Shown here: positions 33,753 through 44,983 of the stretch, one piece after another
Layout of the letters: each line of letters starts with the position of its first letter
Numbering within the stretch: position 1 is the stretch's first letter
NCBI GenBank assembly: GCA_007449985.2
Contig: VIIQ02000008.1
Coordinates: forward strand, 434,001-498,000
Direction of reading: 5' to 3'
DNA length: 64,000 nucleotides
Origin: Desmodesmus armatus
Lineage: Eukaryota > Chlorophyta > Chlorophyceae > Sphaeropleales > Scenedesmaceae
Program-made: the position numbers and the translations under genes
The notes under the pieces: model-generated
Told to the model about the DNA's origin: nothing
What the model saw: the letters and a program-made list of their open reading frames with translations, nothing else
Database searches by the model: none

Positions 33753-35205
33753 CGTCAATTTTAGCAGCAGGTGTTATGCACTTAGTGCACCGTAGTACTG
33801 GTCGATGGTTGATGACTCATTCAGCCGCACCCAGGTGTGGCCAATATGCCATCAGATGTCACAAAGATGCACGGCTGATGCGCTAAGAGTCCCGCACTAT
33901 GCACTTTTCAAGCCTCCACCCTGTCGCTCCTGTTGAGATACAGGCTGCGAGTCAGAGTCCACTGCAGACTGCAAGGGCACTGAAAAGTGTTGCTTGTGCG
34001 CAGCTGTCTCATACATGTTGTGATGCTGTCAATGGGCCTAACTGCTGTTGTTGGTGATGTTGCATGTGTTGTTGCACATGTTGGGCGGCTTCCAATTGAT
34101 GAATGATGCTGGATTCCGGTGCAAGTACAGTCACGCTTGCAGTTGTTGAACATGTGGTGTAGGTGGTGCTTGCACACCCTGTGGTCCATTTCACCCTGCC
34201 CGCTAGCCCCAACTGAAAAATCCACCCAACAGTCCAATCTGCTTGGATAGTATGGTGTTACATAGACAGGGTGCTTCCTGATGCATGCAGCATCCAGGTT
34301 GCAGCGCTTTGGAACGCACGTACAGTGACTGCCAGTCACTGCCAGTGGCTGCCAAAGCACAGACCCTATCTGTACAACTGCACAGGGTTCCTGCGTCTGT
34401 CCGCTTGGCACGTCAGAAAAGCATGTGCTGGGCATCATGTGGTTCATGACACACGGTACTGTGCAACACAATATGTGATTGATGACACATGTTGCTGTGC
34501 AACACAAGGACCCAGCCCTGCGACCAAAGGAGGGGCAGGAGTAGGGGCTGGTCGATAAACACATCGCTGGCTAAGCATGGCAGCTGTGCCCCCTTGCCTA
34601 TACAATATGCAGCAATCGCAGAGGCTCACCACTGCTGCCAGCAGTGCTCACCCAGGCAACAAGCGCATGTACCCAAACCACTGCGCATTCCAGGCCCTAG
34701 CACTGCTCCCCAACAGCAATACCACATTAATGCAGGAACCTGCTTCAGCACCCTGCTGCAGGCATGTACTGCTGCACGTTGTGCAGGCTGCTCTTCTCAT
34801 TGGTGTAGGTTCAACTTGGTGTCCATCGCACTGCTGATGTCCCAGGACCTTACAGCACTGCTGCGACTGCAGCAATGCAGCAGCTGCCGCCAGACGTCGG
34901 ATGGCTCTCCCCAAGCGGCCTAGACAACAGCACATGCAACACGCGGAGCACACACTGCAGTCGGGCCGATAGTGGCGGGCACAGCACATGGCGTCACTCG
35001 ACTGTGTACAGCACGCAGTCTGCAAGGACAGCAGCCTGCAAGGGCCGTCCACACTGCGGCTGCCTTCTTCCCTTCCGTTCTACCATCACGCACACTGTGT
35101 TACATTCACATAGTGCATCAAGTGCACATGTTTCGTCAGTGACCCAGCCAGGACATCCTACATACCACTCCACCCCTGCTGCCCCCCCCCCCCCCGCACA
35201 CGCAC
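33753..35205. other. Intergenic; may hold the 3' exon of the F-box/LRR gene
   Basis: The NDUFAF6 3' flank lies on the left. On the right, a minus-strand frame from about 35035 to 34648 follows a possible acceptor (CTTGCAG). It could be the last exon of the F-box/LRR gene, but it is Cys-rich, shows no leucine-rich repeats and is not trusted. A pair of imperfect direct repeats with GTGCAACACAA lies near 34440-34510. Confidence 0.4.
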
Positions 35206-37102
35206 CTTGTTTGTGAGTGAATCCAGGCGTCTCCCTGCATGACTTGCCAATGAGGCCACTCCAGGGCTGCTCTGCCAGCACTGCAATAGGGTCAGACGGG
35301 TCAGAGCAGTCAGCTGCAGCAGGCCTGTGTCTGAGATGAGGTTGGGTCGGGGCAGGCTCAGGGTAATCAGCTGGGTCATTTGGGCCAGCACCTCGGCAGT
35401 TGGGTCGGTTGCGGGCGCCAGCTCCAGCGCCGTGAGGTGCCGCAGCAGCAGCAGGGGGCCTGCAGCACAGAACAGCACAGCACAGCACAGCACGCAATGA
35501 AAACAATTGGTTCAGTTGTGTCAGTGCACCTGCCTAGCAACAATATTTTGCTAGGTGGCACACATGTTCTGTGTAAGCCCTCTCTCTGAGGGCTCTGAGC
35601 ATCATGACTAAAGATGTTACTGTCAGGTGTTACAATTGCAGCAAGCTCCATCGCATGCCTTAGAGTGCCACATGACTGGACAGCATGCAGTCACACAAGT
35701 TCATTTTTTTTGGCTTCAAGCATCACCTGGTCAAGGCAGCATGCCACTTGAGCCAAGTTGCCCCGTTAACAGACATAGTGATGACATGAGCTTCCAGGGT
35801 GGGTGAAAACTCAAAGGGTGGGTGAAAACTCAACATGCGTGCAGTCATGTGCCTCCAGCAACAGCCGCCATGCAGGGACTGCGGCAATCCTTCCACACTC
35901 ACCAGCAGCAATGTCAGCTGGCTTTCCTGCTCCAGGGACTGGCCTGATGCTGAGGTCACGCAGCCAAGGGCAGCATCCTAACAGCTGATCCAAATCCGCA
36001 TCACCTACTGTTGGGTCCAGCACAAAGCGCAGGCACGTCAGGTCATGCAGCTGCTTGCCGACAGCAAACACCTCCCTCCAAGCCTCTTCTTGCGTGGACA
36101 GGGTGAAGTGCATGTGCTGCAGGTTGCTGCTGGCGGTCAGGGCCCTGCCATGTGTGCCTGCAGACACGACCAACTGCCCAGTCAGCAGCTCCAGGTGCGT
36201 CAGCTGCTGCTGCTTGCCAACCCATGTGAGCAGGACCTCTGCAGAGTCCTGCTCAGCAGGCTGCCACACCTGAATGTCCTCTAGCACCAGGTGCTGCAGG
36301 GTGGAGATGCGCTGCAGGACAGCAGGGTCCAGCACCATGCAGTCCAGCAGCCGCAGCTCCTGCAGGGCCGTAAGCTGTGAGAAGACACCTGGTGTGCTGG
36401 CTGCCGTGAGCGGGATCTGCACATCTTCCAGGATCAGCACACGCAGCCCTGCGCAAAAGGTTGGTACCCTGTGCATGCCCTGCACGTGTAGGTGCTGTAG
36501 GGCAGTCATCTGCCCCAGCTGCTGCAGACCCGCCTGCCAGTGGTTTGCAGCATCCAAGCGCACGCACAGGTGCGTCAGGTGTTGCAGACCTGGCAGCAAG
36601 TCGCTGGGGAGCTTCAGCTGCTCACCCCTGTTACGAAACAGGTTGAGGACAACGTGCAGGGTCAACTTCTGGAGGTCTGGCAGTGCTGTGAGGGCCATTA
36701 GGCCGTCCTGCCCGTCCACCACCTGGCAGGCACTGAGGGACAGGGCCTGCAGTGTGCTGGCATGCTGCAGGAGCCCAGGGCTGCTGCTGTTGGGTGCCAG
36801 CTGCAGGCGGTTGTGGTCCACTCGCAGCTCTACCAAGTGTGCCAGCAGTGGAGAGGGCAGCTGAGAGATCACAGCAGCATCCTGTGGCCGTGCTGGGCGC
36901 AGGTGGCAGCTGGTGATCTGCGCCTTGTGGTGTTCTATCCACCTGCTGCAGGGCTCCAGGTCAAGAGTGCTACTTATGCTGTCCGTAGCTGCAGCTGCAG
37001 CATCGGCCCAGGATGTACAGACGAGGGCACAGTCTTGGTGTTGACCTGCTGCAGGACCTGTCTCAGCAGCGGTGCAGGCAGGCTGTGCCAATCAATCTCC
37101 AT
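35206..37102 (-). CDS. F-box/leucine-rich-repeat protein (3' end unresolved, apparent frameshift)
   Basis: F-box/LRR proteins act as substrate receptors of SCF ubiquitin ligases. Exon 1 runs from ATG 37102 to 35903 and exon 2 from 35459 to 35206; the GTGAGT donor and CTGCAG acceptor agree in phase. The N-terminus (IDWHSLPAPLLRQVLQQV, then DCALVCTSWADAA) fits an F-box, but its two halves lie in different frames. One nucleotide appears to be missing at 37032-37036. Beyond it the frame is open for about 370 residues of irregular leucine-rich repeats (LVELRVDH, LTHLCVRLD, LQELRLLDCMVLD, LTHLELLTGQL). Exon 2 adds further repeats (LLLLRHLTALELAP, LITLSLPRPNL). Either a sequencing error or a real lesion could explain the shift. 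The gene after exon 2 (donor GTGCGT at 35205) is not resolved. Confidence 0.7.
35796..35833. repeat. Perfect 19-bp tandem duplication
   Basis: AGGGTGGGTGAAAACTCAA occurs twice in direct tandem (35796-35814 and 35815-35833). It lies just inside the first intron of the F-box/LRR gene, so it probably does not affect the protein. Confidence 0.9.
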
Positions 37103-38175
37103 CAGCAGGTGATAGTGACGAAAGGATGGGGGCTGAGTTGTGTGGATGCCAAGACAGTGAGTTACTGCACTACCTCGTCAGATCAACGTCGGGAAGAGCT
37201 AGCGCTCGAGCTGGAGTTCATCAAACGTCAAGCATAGCGCGTTTCATCAACTACTTCTTAAGATTAGTTGACATAGTTGAACTTTATAACACCTTCATCA
37301 CACTTCAACATATATGAGTGATCATGTACTTTTGTGAAGTACAGTACGGTAGGCGCCTGCCTCCACCTGGCCTTCTGTGTGCTGCAAGCAAGCAAGTGCT
37401 GTTAACTTTGCAGAATGTGCTAGCATCCTGCAACCAACCACTCCACTTCACGGCGTAGCATAACACACCCACAAACCAGGCTGAGCATGCAGGTGTGACT
37501 GGTGCTGAGCAGTGGTGTTGCATTTGATGGGTGCCTGGTCTGAGTGGCTGGTCTGAGTAGCTGAGACTCCACACCCTTGTCGTGGCCCTGCATGATCCTA
37601 CAGTCACTGAGTGGCCACCTGGCAACACAAATACCAGTAGGTACTCACCGTGAGTGAGGGCCTTCGCCATGGAATAGGGCGTATTGCCACAAAGTGTGTG
37701 GGACTGCTGGCTCCCAGGCTCCAAGGTTTGGACGCTGCTGCCAATACATTACGTGACACCGTGACCGCCAAGGGACAAACAGCCCCTGTCCTGCAAGCTT
37801 GGTGTACAGCCGATGAGGCTTGCAGTGCTCAGTCAGGCCCATGCAAGCCCTGGACACATGCTACACCACAGCTGGCACCTGTCCCACTCATGACCAGTGT
37901 CGCACTCACATACACAGACACTGCGGCGCCCTGAGACTCTAACCGGCAGGCCACTGCACGAGTACGGCAGGCACTTTCACAGGAGGCATGCACCTATCAT
38001 GACATGAGCTGATCAGCTGTTGACGGCAGTTACCCATGCGCAGAGCCAGTGACGCCAGTGGTGTGCCCAACCTCATAGACGGCTCAAACATTGCTAATGG
38101 AGCCATAGGCAACCCGCATAGGCGTGCTGCAGGTGATTGCCAGCTAACACAAATGCGTAACAAGTGCCTGATTCG
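37103..38175. other. 5' flank of the F-box/LRR gene; no gene seen
   Basis: No exon chain or domain is visible on either strand. Includes an AT-rich stretch near 37240-37340 just upstream of the F-box gene. Confidence 0.45.
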
Positions 38176-38711
38176 TTACTTGGGTTGCCTTGAACGAGAC
38201 GAGGCCCGCACCCTAACGCAGACATTCAGAAGTTTCCAATCGCTTGAAAGTGTCCAATGACGCCCCCCCAAGGCTGCCAAAGCCACCTGCTTGGGCTTCT
38301 GTGATGGATCCTAGCATCCTATCAAGGAAGCCCTGAGAGTGCCCTGTGCTCACGCCCGCTCGGATGCACGCTGTGGCTAAACGTTGGCTGTTCGTCTGGT
38401 GTAGGTAATCATGGGCGGGCCTTCTTTGATGGATAATAGCAACCTATCAAGGCAGCCCTGAGGGTGTCCTGTGCTCACGCCCGCTCGGAAGCACTCTGTA
38501 ATTACTTGGGTTGCCTTGAACGAGACGAGAGCTGCACCCTAACGCAGGCATTCACAGGTTCCCAATCGCTTGAAAGTGTCCAATGACGCCCCCCCAAGGC
38601 TGCCAAAGCCACCTGCTTGGGCTTCTGTGATGGATCCTAGCATCCTATCAAGGAAGCCCTGAGAGTGCCCTGTGCTCACGCCCGCTCGGATGCACGCTGT
38701 GGCTAAACGTT
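38176..38711. repeat. Direct 210-bp repeats with a diverged copy between them
   Basis: The segment 38176-38385 is repeated nearly identically at 38502-38711: both are 210 bp, begin TTACTTGGGTTGCCTTGAAC and end GTGGCTAAACGTT. A shorter diverged copy (TTTGATGGATAATAGCAACC onward) occupies about 38421-38499. A related segment in inverted orientation lies at 46592-46704, so this is a dispersed family. No open frame is conserved. Possibly a short non-autonomous transposon. Confidence 0.8.
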
Positions 38712-38874
38712 CACCTGTGAGTCTGACGTGAAACCTGAACCATGGCGCTAGCGTTGTGCATCTCAACAGCCAGCACTTGATAACCGTGATTTCCCCGACC
38801 CTGCACGAGACCGACCAGCACGAGGCCTTTCCAATGCCTTTGGTGGTGTCGAAAAACACCTTTTTAGGGATGCG

Positions 38875-38879
38875 TTACA
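38875..38879 (-). terminator. TGTAA polyadenylation signal
   Basis: TGTAA on the minus strand, 49 nt after the stop codon of the unknown gene at 38929-40745. Typical green-algal signal and spacing. Confidence 0.55.
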
Positions 38880-38928
38880 GCAGCAGATGGATTCCAACGG
38901 GAATCCTCTGGCGGTACATGCAACGGCT

Positions 38929-40745
38929 TCACTCCTCATCCATGGCGTAGTCGGGGACCACTTGGTCGTCGTCAAAGGCAGGGAACTTCTTCGTGTCTGA
39001 GGTGGTGCTAGCTACAGATGCGCCTTGCGCGGCGGTCATGCGCTCCTCCACTTGGTCGTCATAGTAGGCAGGGAGCTCCTCTGTGACAGTGTCAGTGGCC
39101 ACACTTGCTGCAGATGGGTCCTGCTTGACCGTCCTGCACTCGTACACACGGCGCTTACTAACGCCCATGTTGTTGGACATGCCAGGAAGGGCGTCATAGG
39201 TGAGGGCGATTGGGGCAGGGTGGTCCTTGGCGAAGTAGCACTCAGTCTGCGGGTGTGTGACTGTGATCGACATGTGAGGGGGCTGCTGCTGCCTCATCGC
39301 ACAAAGCGCAGGGTCGCCGAGTGCCAGGGGTGTGGCAGGGGGCGGCACATCCTCCCTCAAGTGTGGGGCGATGACTGCCCAGCAGGCGATCTCCCTCCCG
39401 TCTGGGCCCACAGGCAGGGGAACTGAGGCGTTGTAACCGAAGCGAAGCGCACTCGGGCTCCAATGGCAGAACCTCATTGTCTCAAAGTCAAAGATAGGTG
39501 CCGTGTTGCCGTAGTACTCATCGTCCTTGGTCGTGTGATTGAGGTCTGTGTCCATCAGATCGCTGCATGCATGACAGGCACATCATACACACCATCGTGT
39601 GTCAGCATATGCATGTGCTGCCTGGAGCACTCCAGTCATTTTCAAGCTGTACGTTGGTATACCCTGATGATTCAAACCCGGCTGGACGCAAAGAGGAGCA
39701 CACTGTATGTGGCCACCTAGTAGCATGTTGCTGCGCACTCACCCAAGGTACTCTGCCTTCAGGACACCAAAGCGTGATGCATCGAAGAAGATGGACAGCA
39801 GCTCCCGGAACTCCCAGTATACGTCATTGTCGAGGATGATACTTCTGCAAACACCACAAGCAGGCAGCAACATGTGTCAGTATGTGCATGCCAGCACAGT
39901 TATGGTGGTGCCGTGAAAGTTTTATCGGCTCTTCACGATTATGTCGAATTCGCCCATCACCACAAGCACGCAACGTTGTAAGGCATGGAGAAGGTTGAAA
40001 ACAGCTGTTGTGACAACCACAGTGTGAGCCAGCACTTACTAGCCATTTGTGAAGGCACTGCCAGGGTGGACAACACCATCTGTCCAAGATCCAGTCAGCA
40101 GGCCGCCGCAGACCTGTCAGGTGCATACACACACACTGTCAACAAGTGCCAAATGACTGGAACCTACAGGCTAGCCTAGCCTGAGAGCCACTCACCAGTG
40201 CAGTACTGCCAAAGACTCTTGTGCACAGCGGGACTGCAAGCTGCAGCAACCTCCTGATAGAGCCACATACGGTCAAAGCAGGATAGTGCTGTGCAGGCTG
40301 GCATGGCTCACCTCCATGATCCTGTCTGCCGTGAGCAGGGATGTGCACACCAGCTTGACGCTGATGCACATCAAGACCCAGAAGTCAAGCGCAGCCATGT
40401 CCAGGTAGTCGCCAATCTGCTGCAGCTTGCGCTCATGAAAAGGCTTGCCCTTGTTGATGTTCTCATGAGCCAGGTGGAACTCTTTCTTGACGTCCTGTAG
40501 ACACACCCGCACTGTGTGAGCACTCGCCTCTCTTTTTAGAGCAACAGCATCATCAACACAACTGCAACCCGTGCTGCTGCTCTTACCAGATGCCACAGGG
40601 TCACGATCTTGGGCTTCAGGTCCTCGAAGCACACGCCGTGACGACCGGCGTTGTCGTTCCACCACTTGGGCACCCAAAGCTCGGAGTCCTCGGCCTGCTT
40701 GCGCTTGCCCGCCATGCTGCACAGCTTTGACTGTGCAGGGGCCAT
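38929..40745 (-). CDS. Unknown protein, six exons
   Basis: Not recognised. Exons 40587-40745 (start ATG 40745, or 40715), 40312-40494, 40196-40240, 40040-40113, 39743-39841 and 38929-39562 join in phase to about 397 residues. The acceptor of exon 5 is AGAAG|T, chosen because the nearer AG would create a stop. The N-terminal half has many aromatic and charged residues (LWVPKWWNDNAGRHGVCFED, LDMAALDFWVLMCISVKLVC). The middle (ILDNDVYWEFRELLSIFFDA) looks globular. The C-terminus is acidic with two related segments, ELPAYYDDQVEE and KFPAFDDDQVVP, and ends YAMDEE. No signal peptide or clear membrane helix is seen. A polyadenylation signal follows at the right distance, and dispersed 210-bp repeats begin just downstream. 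Transposon-derived origin is possible but no transposase motif is visible. Confidence 0.7.
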
Positions 40746-41916
40746 GACTAGAGCGGTGACTTGAAACTGAATAAAGAGTGCTGGACAGCTTGATACGATA
40801 TACAACAGGATCGCTTGATGCCTGACCGGTCACGGCGAGCCTATTTGTACCTTCTTTTCGACGAAGCTGAACCGGCACCCCAAGCGCGCGCAAACAACCA
40901 CCACCAGTTTGCCCAGCATGAGCTCACCCGAATGCATTCAGGAATTGTACAAATAGCCGGTGCATCCTTTGTGGCACCATGCCACCAGCCGGCCATGCTG
41001 CCAGTGGGTAGATTATGCAATTGCTGCAGGCAGATTAAGATCATGCTGATCGACCCTTTGGTGCTGGTGGCGACTGAGTGCTGATCTATTTCACTTCGTA
41101 TTGTCTTCTTGGGTTGGTTGAGTGCCTGCCGGACGTGCAGGAGAGCATGCATGCTGTGCGGCAGCCAGTTGGGGCTGCAGGAGAGCACGTGATCTAGGCC
41201 AGTAGCCTGCCATGCAAGCAAGACAGACAGACGGGTGCTGTCTCGGCAGCCTGCAGTTCATGCAGGATGGGCTTGCTTACTTCTGGCAGCAGTCCTGGCA
41301 GGCACACTCTTGTGATGCATAGCCAGCACCCGTCTGTCATGGCACCAGTGATGCACCAACCGACCAGAACAGGCAGAACCAGAACCTTAGGCACGGGGGC
41401 TGGAGCGCAGCCGGATATCAGAGCCACTACAGCACTGTGAACGCAACAAGTTGCGCATGCGCGCGCATGCAGCGCTTGAATGTCAAGCCAAGCCCCTGAA
41501 TGGGTGTGGCCGTGCGGATTGAAATGGCCACTGATTGAGATGGCTTCGCATCTGCACGGGCGCGCACACACAGCGTGCATGCAGTGAAGGCTTGCTTCTG
41601 GACCAAGTCATGGCAGGCATGTATGCTATGCACAGCAGATCCCATCGATTGGTGTGTGTGCTGATGGTGTTGTTTTCCATGCAGTGTGCTAGCAGGGCTT
41701 CGCGGAGCCTTGCGCTAGCACTGTACACCATGCACATCAACTGCTGGCCCATGAAGGCATGGCATGGTCACGTACACATGCCATTTGCGGTTGCACCTAT
41801 ACTGGATGTGCAGTGTTTGCTGACATAGGGCGCACACACATAAAAGTGTGTTGAAGCTTGATGAGCACATGCAGCTGCATGCTGCACCTGCTGCAGGACT
41901 GCTCAGCAAAATCGTC

Positions 41917-41955
41917 GTCAGGGGGAGCCACAGCCGGGCTGTGGCTCCCCCTGAC
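41917..41955. repeat. Perfect 18-bp hairpin with 3-nt loop
   Basis: GTCAGGGGGAGCCACAGC (41917-41934) and its exact reverse complement (41938-41955) flank CGG. Intergenic. Confidence 0.92.
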
Positions 41956-42504
41956 GTGCGGCACGTTGGATGGCATGCCAACTATGCATGACTCTTACAA
42001 CGACCACCGCCGCACCTGCCACAGAAGTTTGTCTCTGCTAATGCTATGCCCTTTGTGGCACAGTTCTGCAGGACAGCGAGTACTACTCAGTGAGACGTTT
42101 CGCTGTCATTGCCCTTTCATCCGGAGAGCGGTAAAGGGTATGGTAGTCAATCAGTTGCTGTCCCGCTGGCCATAAGAGTCACCATTGATGGATGCATGCC
42201 ATCCCAGCGCATTTGGTAGCATGTAGCTGCCACGTTGCACGGAAGTGAAGTTCTGAGACAAACAACTTGGGTGCCAGCGCCGACGCCTTTGTTCATCCAT
42301 CATACTGTACTGCTCCTGGTCAGTTGCAGCTTTCTGAGATGTGGTATGCGGCTGGCCAAAGTGTTTTTGCTGGTGCCAGGTAGTAGTAGCAAGTGCTCTT
42401 CCTACTTGGCCCGTGCTGTACTGACAGTGTTGCACGCCTACTGTCACCATACTGCCCTTCATAACCGATGCATGCTGTGCTGACAGCCTGCCGGGTTTGC
42501 AAAG

Positions 42505-42582
42505 ACATAGGCCCTGCCGACACACTATAAAGTCCCACACTATAAAGTACATAGGCCCTGCCGACACACTATAAAGTCCCAC
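42505..42582. repeat. 44-bp tandem repeat carrying TATAAAG motifs
   Basis: The unit beginning ACATAGGCCCTGCCGACACA occurs at 42505 and again at 42549 (second copy about 34 bp). CACTATAAAG appears three times within the array. No start codon of a supported gene follows at promoter distance. Confidence 0.75.
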
Positions 42583-43189
42583 CCTTCTTTGTTGCAACCG
42601 TCACACTTGTGCCCTGCCGGTACACTACCAATCGGTGGTGTGTTGCACCTGCCACCCCTCCATCAGAGACATCACGACACACGACAGGAAGCAGAACGGG
42701 CGCTGTGTCACACCCGCTTCAGGGGGGAAATGGTCCCATCACCCACCACCTCGTTCAGACTTCACTCATTCAACGCGTGAACCTTACAAAAACAGACACA
42801 CCATGCTGCTGAGGCATTGTTGTTGTCACTGCAAAAACAAAACACTTTCCTTCAGGTGATGCTCCACTTGGCGCAGTCACTTCTGGTGCCTTTGCTTCTG
42901 TTGGTTGCGTTGGTGCTCACTGCTGCGCCAACCAAACCTGCAGCATGCACGCAAGTATGTGTAAGCTCATGCTTGAACCATGTATCATACCCTGTATTTG
43001 TGCAGACAGTGCAGACAGTGCATATAGCACCAAAACTTGTAAGGCAGCCACTGCACAACACGCAGAAAGATACCAACAGCTGCCATTGAACATGCCAACA
43101 TGAACAGCCTCCTGCCTAGCACATGTACAGGTGCACCCCGAAACCTGCAACCATCCCCAAAAGCAGCCCTCCAAACAATGTGTGCTTGC

Positions 43190-43990
43190 CTACCTTGCCT
43201 CATCAATGCGCTGATCGCAGCCTTGGCGTGTGTCTCCTGTGACACTGTTGGGGTCGATGTTCATTGACTGCATCATGCATGCAAACACGTCTGCACTGGT
43301 GCATGGCACAGCTGCACCACTGTTTGCTGCTGCTGCTGCTGCTGCCGCCCTGTTCAGCAACCTCACTGGCTGGCTGTCACGGATGGCTGAGGTAGTGACC
43401 AGATGGCTGTCGACCCCTGATGTGCTGCTCGACACAACAACCTTACTGCGGGCTGCTGCGGCTCTGTGCAGAAACTCCAGTTTCTCACCCTTGGTAGGCA
43501 CTGCATGGCTGTGGTTGTCGATGTAATTCAAGAAGTACTGCAATGAAATGACGGCAGCCAAAAAAGCAGCACCAGCGATACAGTGGCCATGATGGAAAGA
43601 GAGCAGTTGCAACAACCACATTGTCTGCATCATGTCCAACCTATGTTGGGTGGTATTGGTGGTGCACCACCAATACCATCCTTCAGGTCCTTCCCTTATT
43701 CTCCCCAGACTCACTCAGATACCCTCAGGCTCCCACAGGAAGCTCCCACATAGCAGTTCAACCACCATCGCCTCATTCATTCCAGTCATGCACTTGCCCT
43801 TACTAGGTGATCCACGTAGCGCAACAGCCCTACTTGGCCGCACCCCTCACCTTGCCGTTTGGCTGCTGATACACAAACTTTGTCGCTGGACAACCTCCAG
43901 GTCGCCGCCAACATACAAACTCCTTACAGCTGCCAAGCCGATCAGTGCGAGTGCGAGCGCTGGTGTTGAACACAGGCGGTAGCACAGCAC
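43190..43990 (-). CDS. Small membrane protein, paralogue 1 of a local family (5' end unresolved)
   Basis: Not recognised. Exon 2 runs 43190-43640, and an upstream exon ends at about 43850 with a matching phase-2 donor (AG|GTGAGG). Exon 1 encodes a hydrophobic run (PALALALIGLAAVRSLYVGG) followed by LEVVQ. Exon 2 opens with HCIAGAAFLAAVISLQYFL, a likely membrane helix, then NHSHAVPTKGEKLEFLHRAA, a poly-Ala stretch and a polar C-terminus. Both exons and the intron position match the neighbouring gene at 44235-44812: there exon 2 begins the same way and has NKHNHAVPDQDEKMQLFNR. No ATG is present in the exon 1 frame, so a further 5' exon or a degenerate start is likely. The C-terminal tail differs from the YIWDL ending of the neighbours. 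Confidence 0.55.
43651..43678. repeat. 28-bp perfect palindrome
   Basis: The 28 bp centred on TGCA read identically on both strands (half-site TGGTATTGGTGGTG). It lies immediately upstream of the exon 2 acceptor of paralogue 1 (exon begins at 43640), within the intron. Confidence 0.93.
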
Positions 43991-44234
43991 AGCACACCAC
44001 CACACAGCGCAGTGCAGCAAACAGTACAGCACAGCATAGTCACTCCGTGTGTGATACAAGCAAGCCTACGTTGCCCTGCCTGTGTTGCTGCATTGCTGGC
44101 TCACCAGCCCGTCAACACTGAGCTGTTCCCTGTGCTGCAGTTGACTTGCGATGATGAACCGTTTAAACAAATTTGTGCAACACTGGCAAAGGCCCCCTAT
44201 CCTTCACAGGGTACCTACAATACTCGAGCAACAC

Positions 44235-44812
44235 TCACAAGTCCCAGATGTACTCGTCGTCGTAGGAGGTCATGTTGCTCCTGCACACCGACAGGCTGCT
44301 GTTGGATGAGGACCCCGCGCTGCCAGACACCTGCACTGCTGCGACCCTGTTGAACAACTGCATCTTCTCATCCTGGTCAGGCACAGCATGGTTGTGTTTG
44401 TTGACGTACTCCACGCGGTACTGTAGGGCACCAATAGCAGCCACAGAAACAGCAGCAGCAACACAGTGGTCATGGAAGCCAGCAGTGGCAAGAAATACAT
44501 TGTCTCTATGAGACCCCACCCCCTCCTTGCACCCTCGTTCAGGTCCCTGCCTTTTTCCTCACCAACTCGACCGCATCATGATAAACAGACCCCATCGCCT
44601 CATCTGACCTAGTCCTGCGCTTGTCTACTAAGCACACCAGCCCGCCATCGCCCCACCCCTCACCTGGCCATCCGGCTGCTGGTGCACATGTTTCTTGGCT
44701 GGACAACCTCCAGGCTGCCGCCAACATGCAAACTCCAGATAGGTGCCAAGCCGGTCAGTGCGAGAGCGAGTGCCAGCGCTGGTGGTGAACACAGGGAAAT
44801 ATCCCAGCACAT
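44235..44812 (-). CDS. Small membrane protein, paralogue 2, C-terminal YIWDL
   Basis: Not recognised. Exons 44664-44812 (start at ATG 44812, MCWDISLCSPP) and 44235-44505 join in phase 2 to about 139 residues. Exon 1 encodes PALALALALTGLAPIWSLHV, a signal-anchor-like stretch. Exon 2 encodes a second hydrophobic stretch (CVAAAVSVAAIGALQYRV), NKHNHAVPDQDEKMQLFNR, a Ser-rich linker and the C-terminus MTSYDDEYIWDL. Layout and intron phase are shared with paralogue 1. The last ten residues are almost the same as those of the next gene (TSYDDGYIWDL). The ATG is the first in frame after a non-conserved stretch, and a 5' exon cannot be excluded. Confidence 0.6.
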
Positions 44813-44983
44813 CACCACATAGCACAGTGCAGCAGAAAATGGTGCAGCAGGGCACAATCACACTGTATGTAACACAATTGAGTCTACAAGGTCCTGCCTG
44901 CTATATATATAGCGTTGCTGGCTCACAACCCCAACAGCCCCAACACAAAACTGAGCAGTGTACGTGCGGTAGTCAAGAAGCAC

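Larger units (their letters stand above)
40746..43189. other. Gene-poor region with hairpin and tandem repeat
   Basis: No exon chain with a domain was found on either strand. Features inside are a perfect hairpin (41917-41955) and a 44-bp tandem repeat (42505-42582). The frame minus 42151-42597 spans the tandem repeat and is not trusted. Confidence 0.45.

Noticed and set aside
34648..35052. Last exon of the F-box/LRR gene
   Set aside because: Phase could fit after the donor at 35205, but the frame is Cys-rich with no leucine-rich repeat and the acceptor is weak.
35796..35833. 19-bp duplication first read as creating a premature stop in the F-box/LRR gene
   Set aside because: A strong donor at 35902 (GTGAGT) joins in phase to the exon at 35459, so the duplication lies in an intron.
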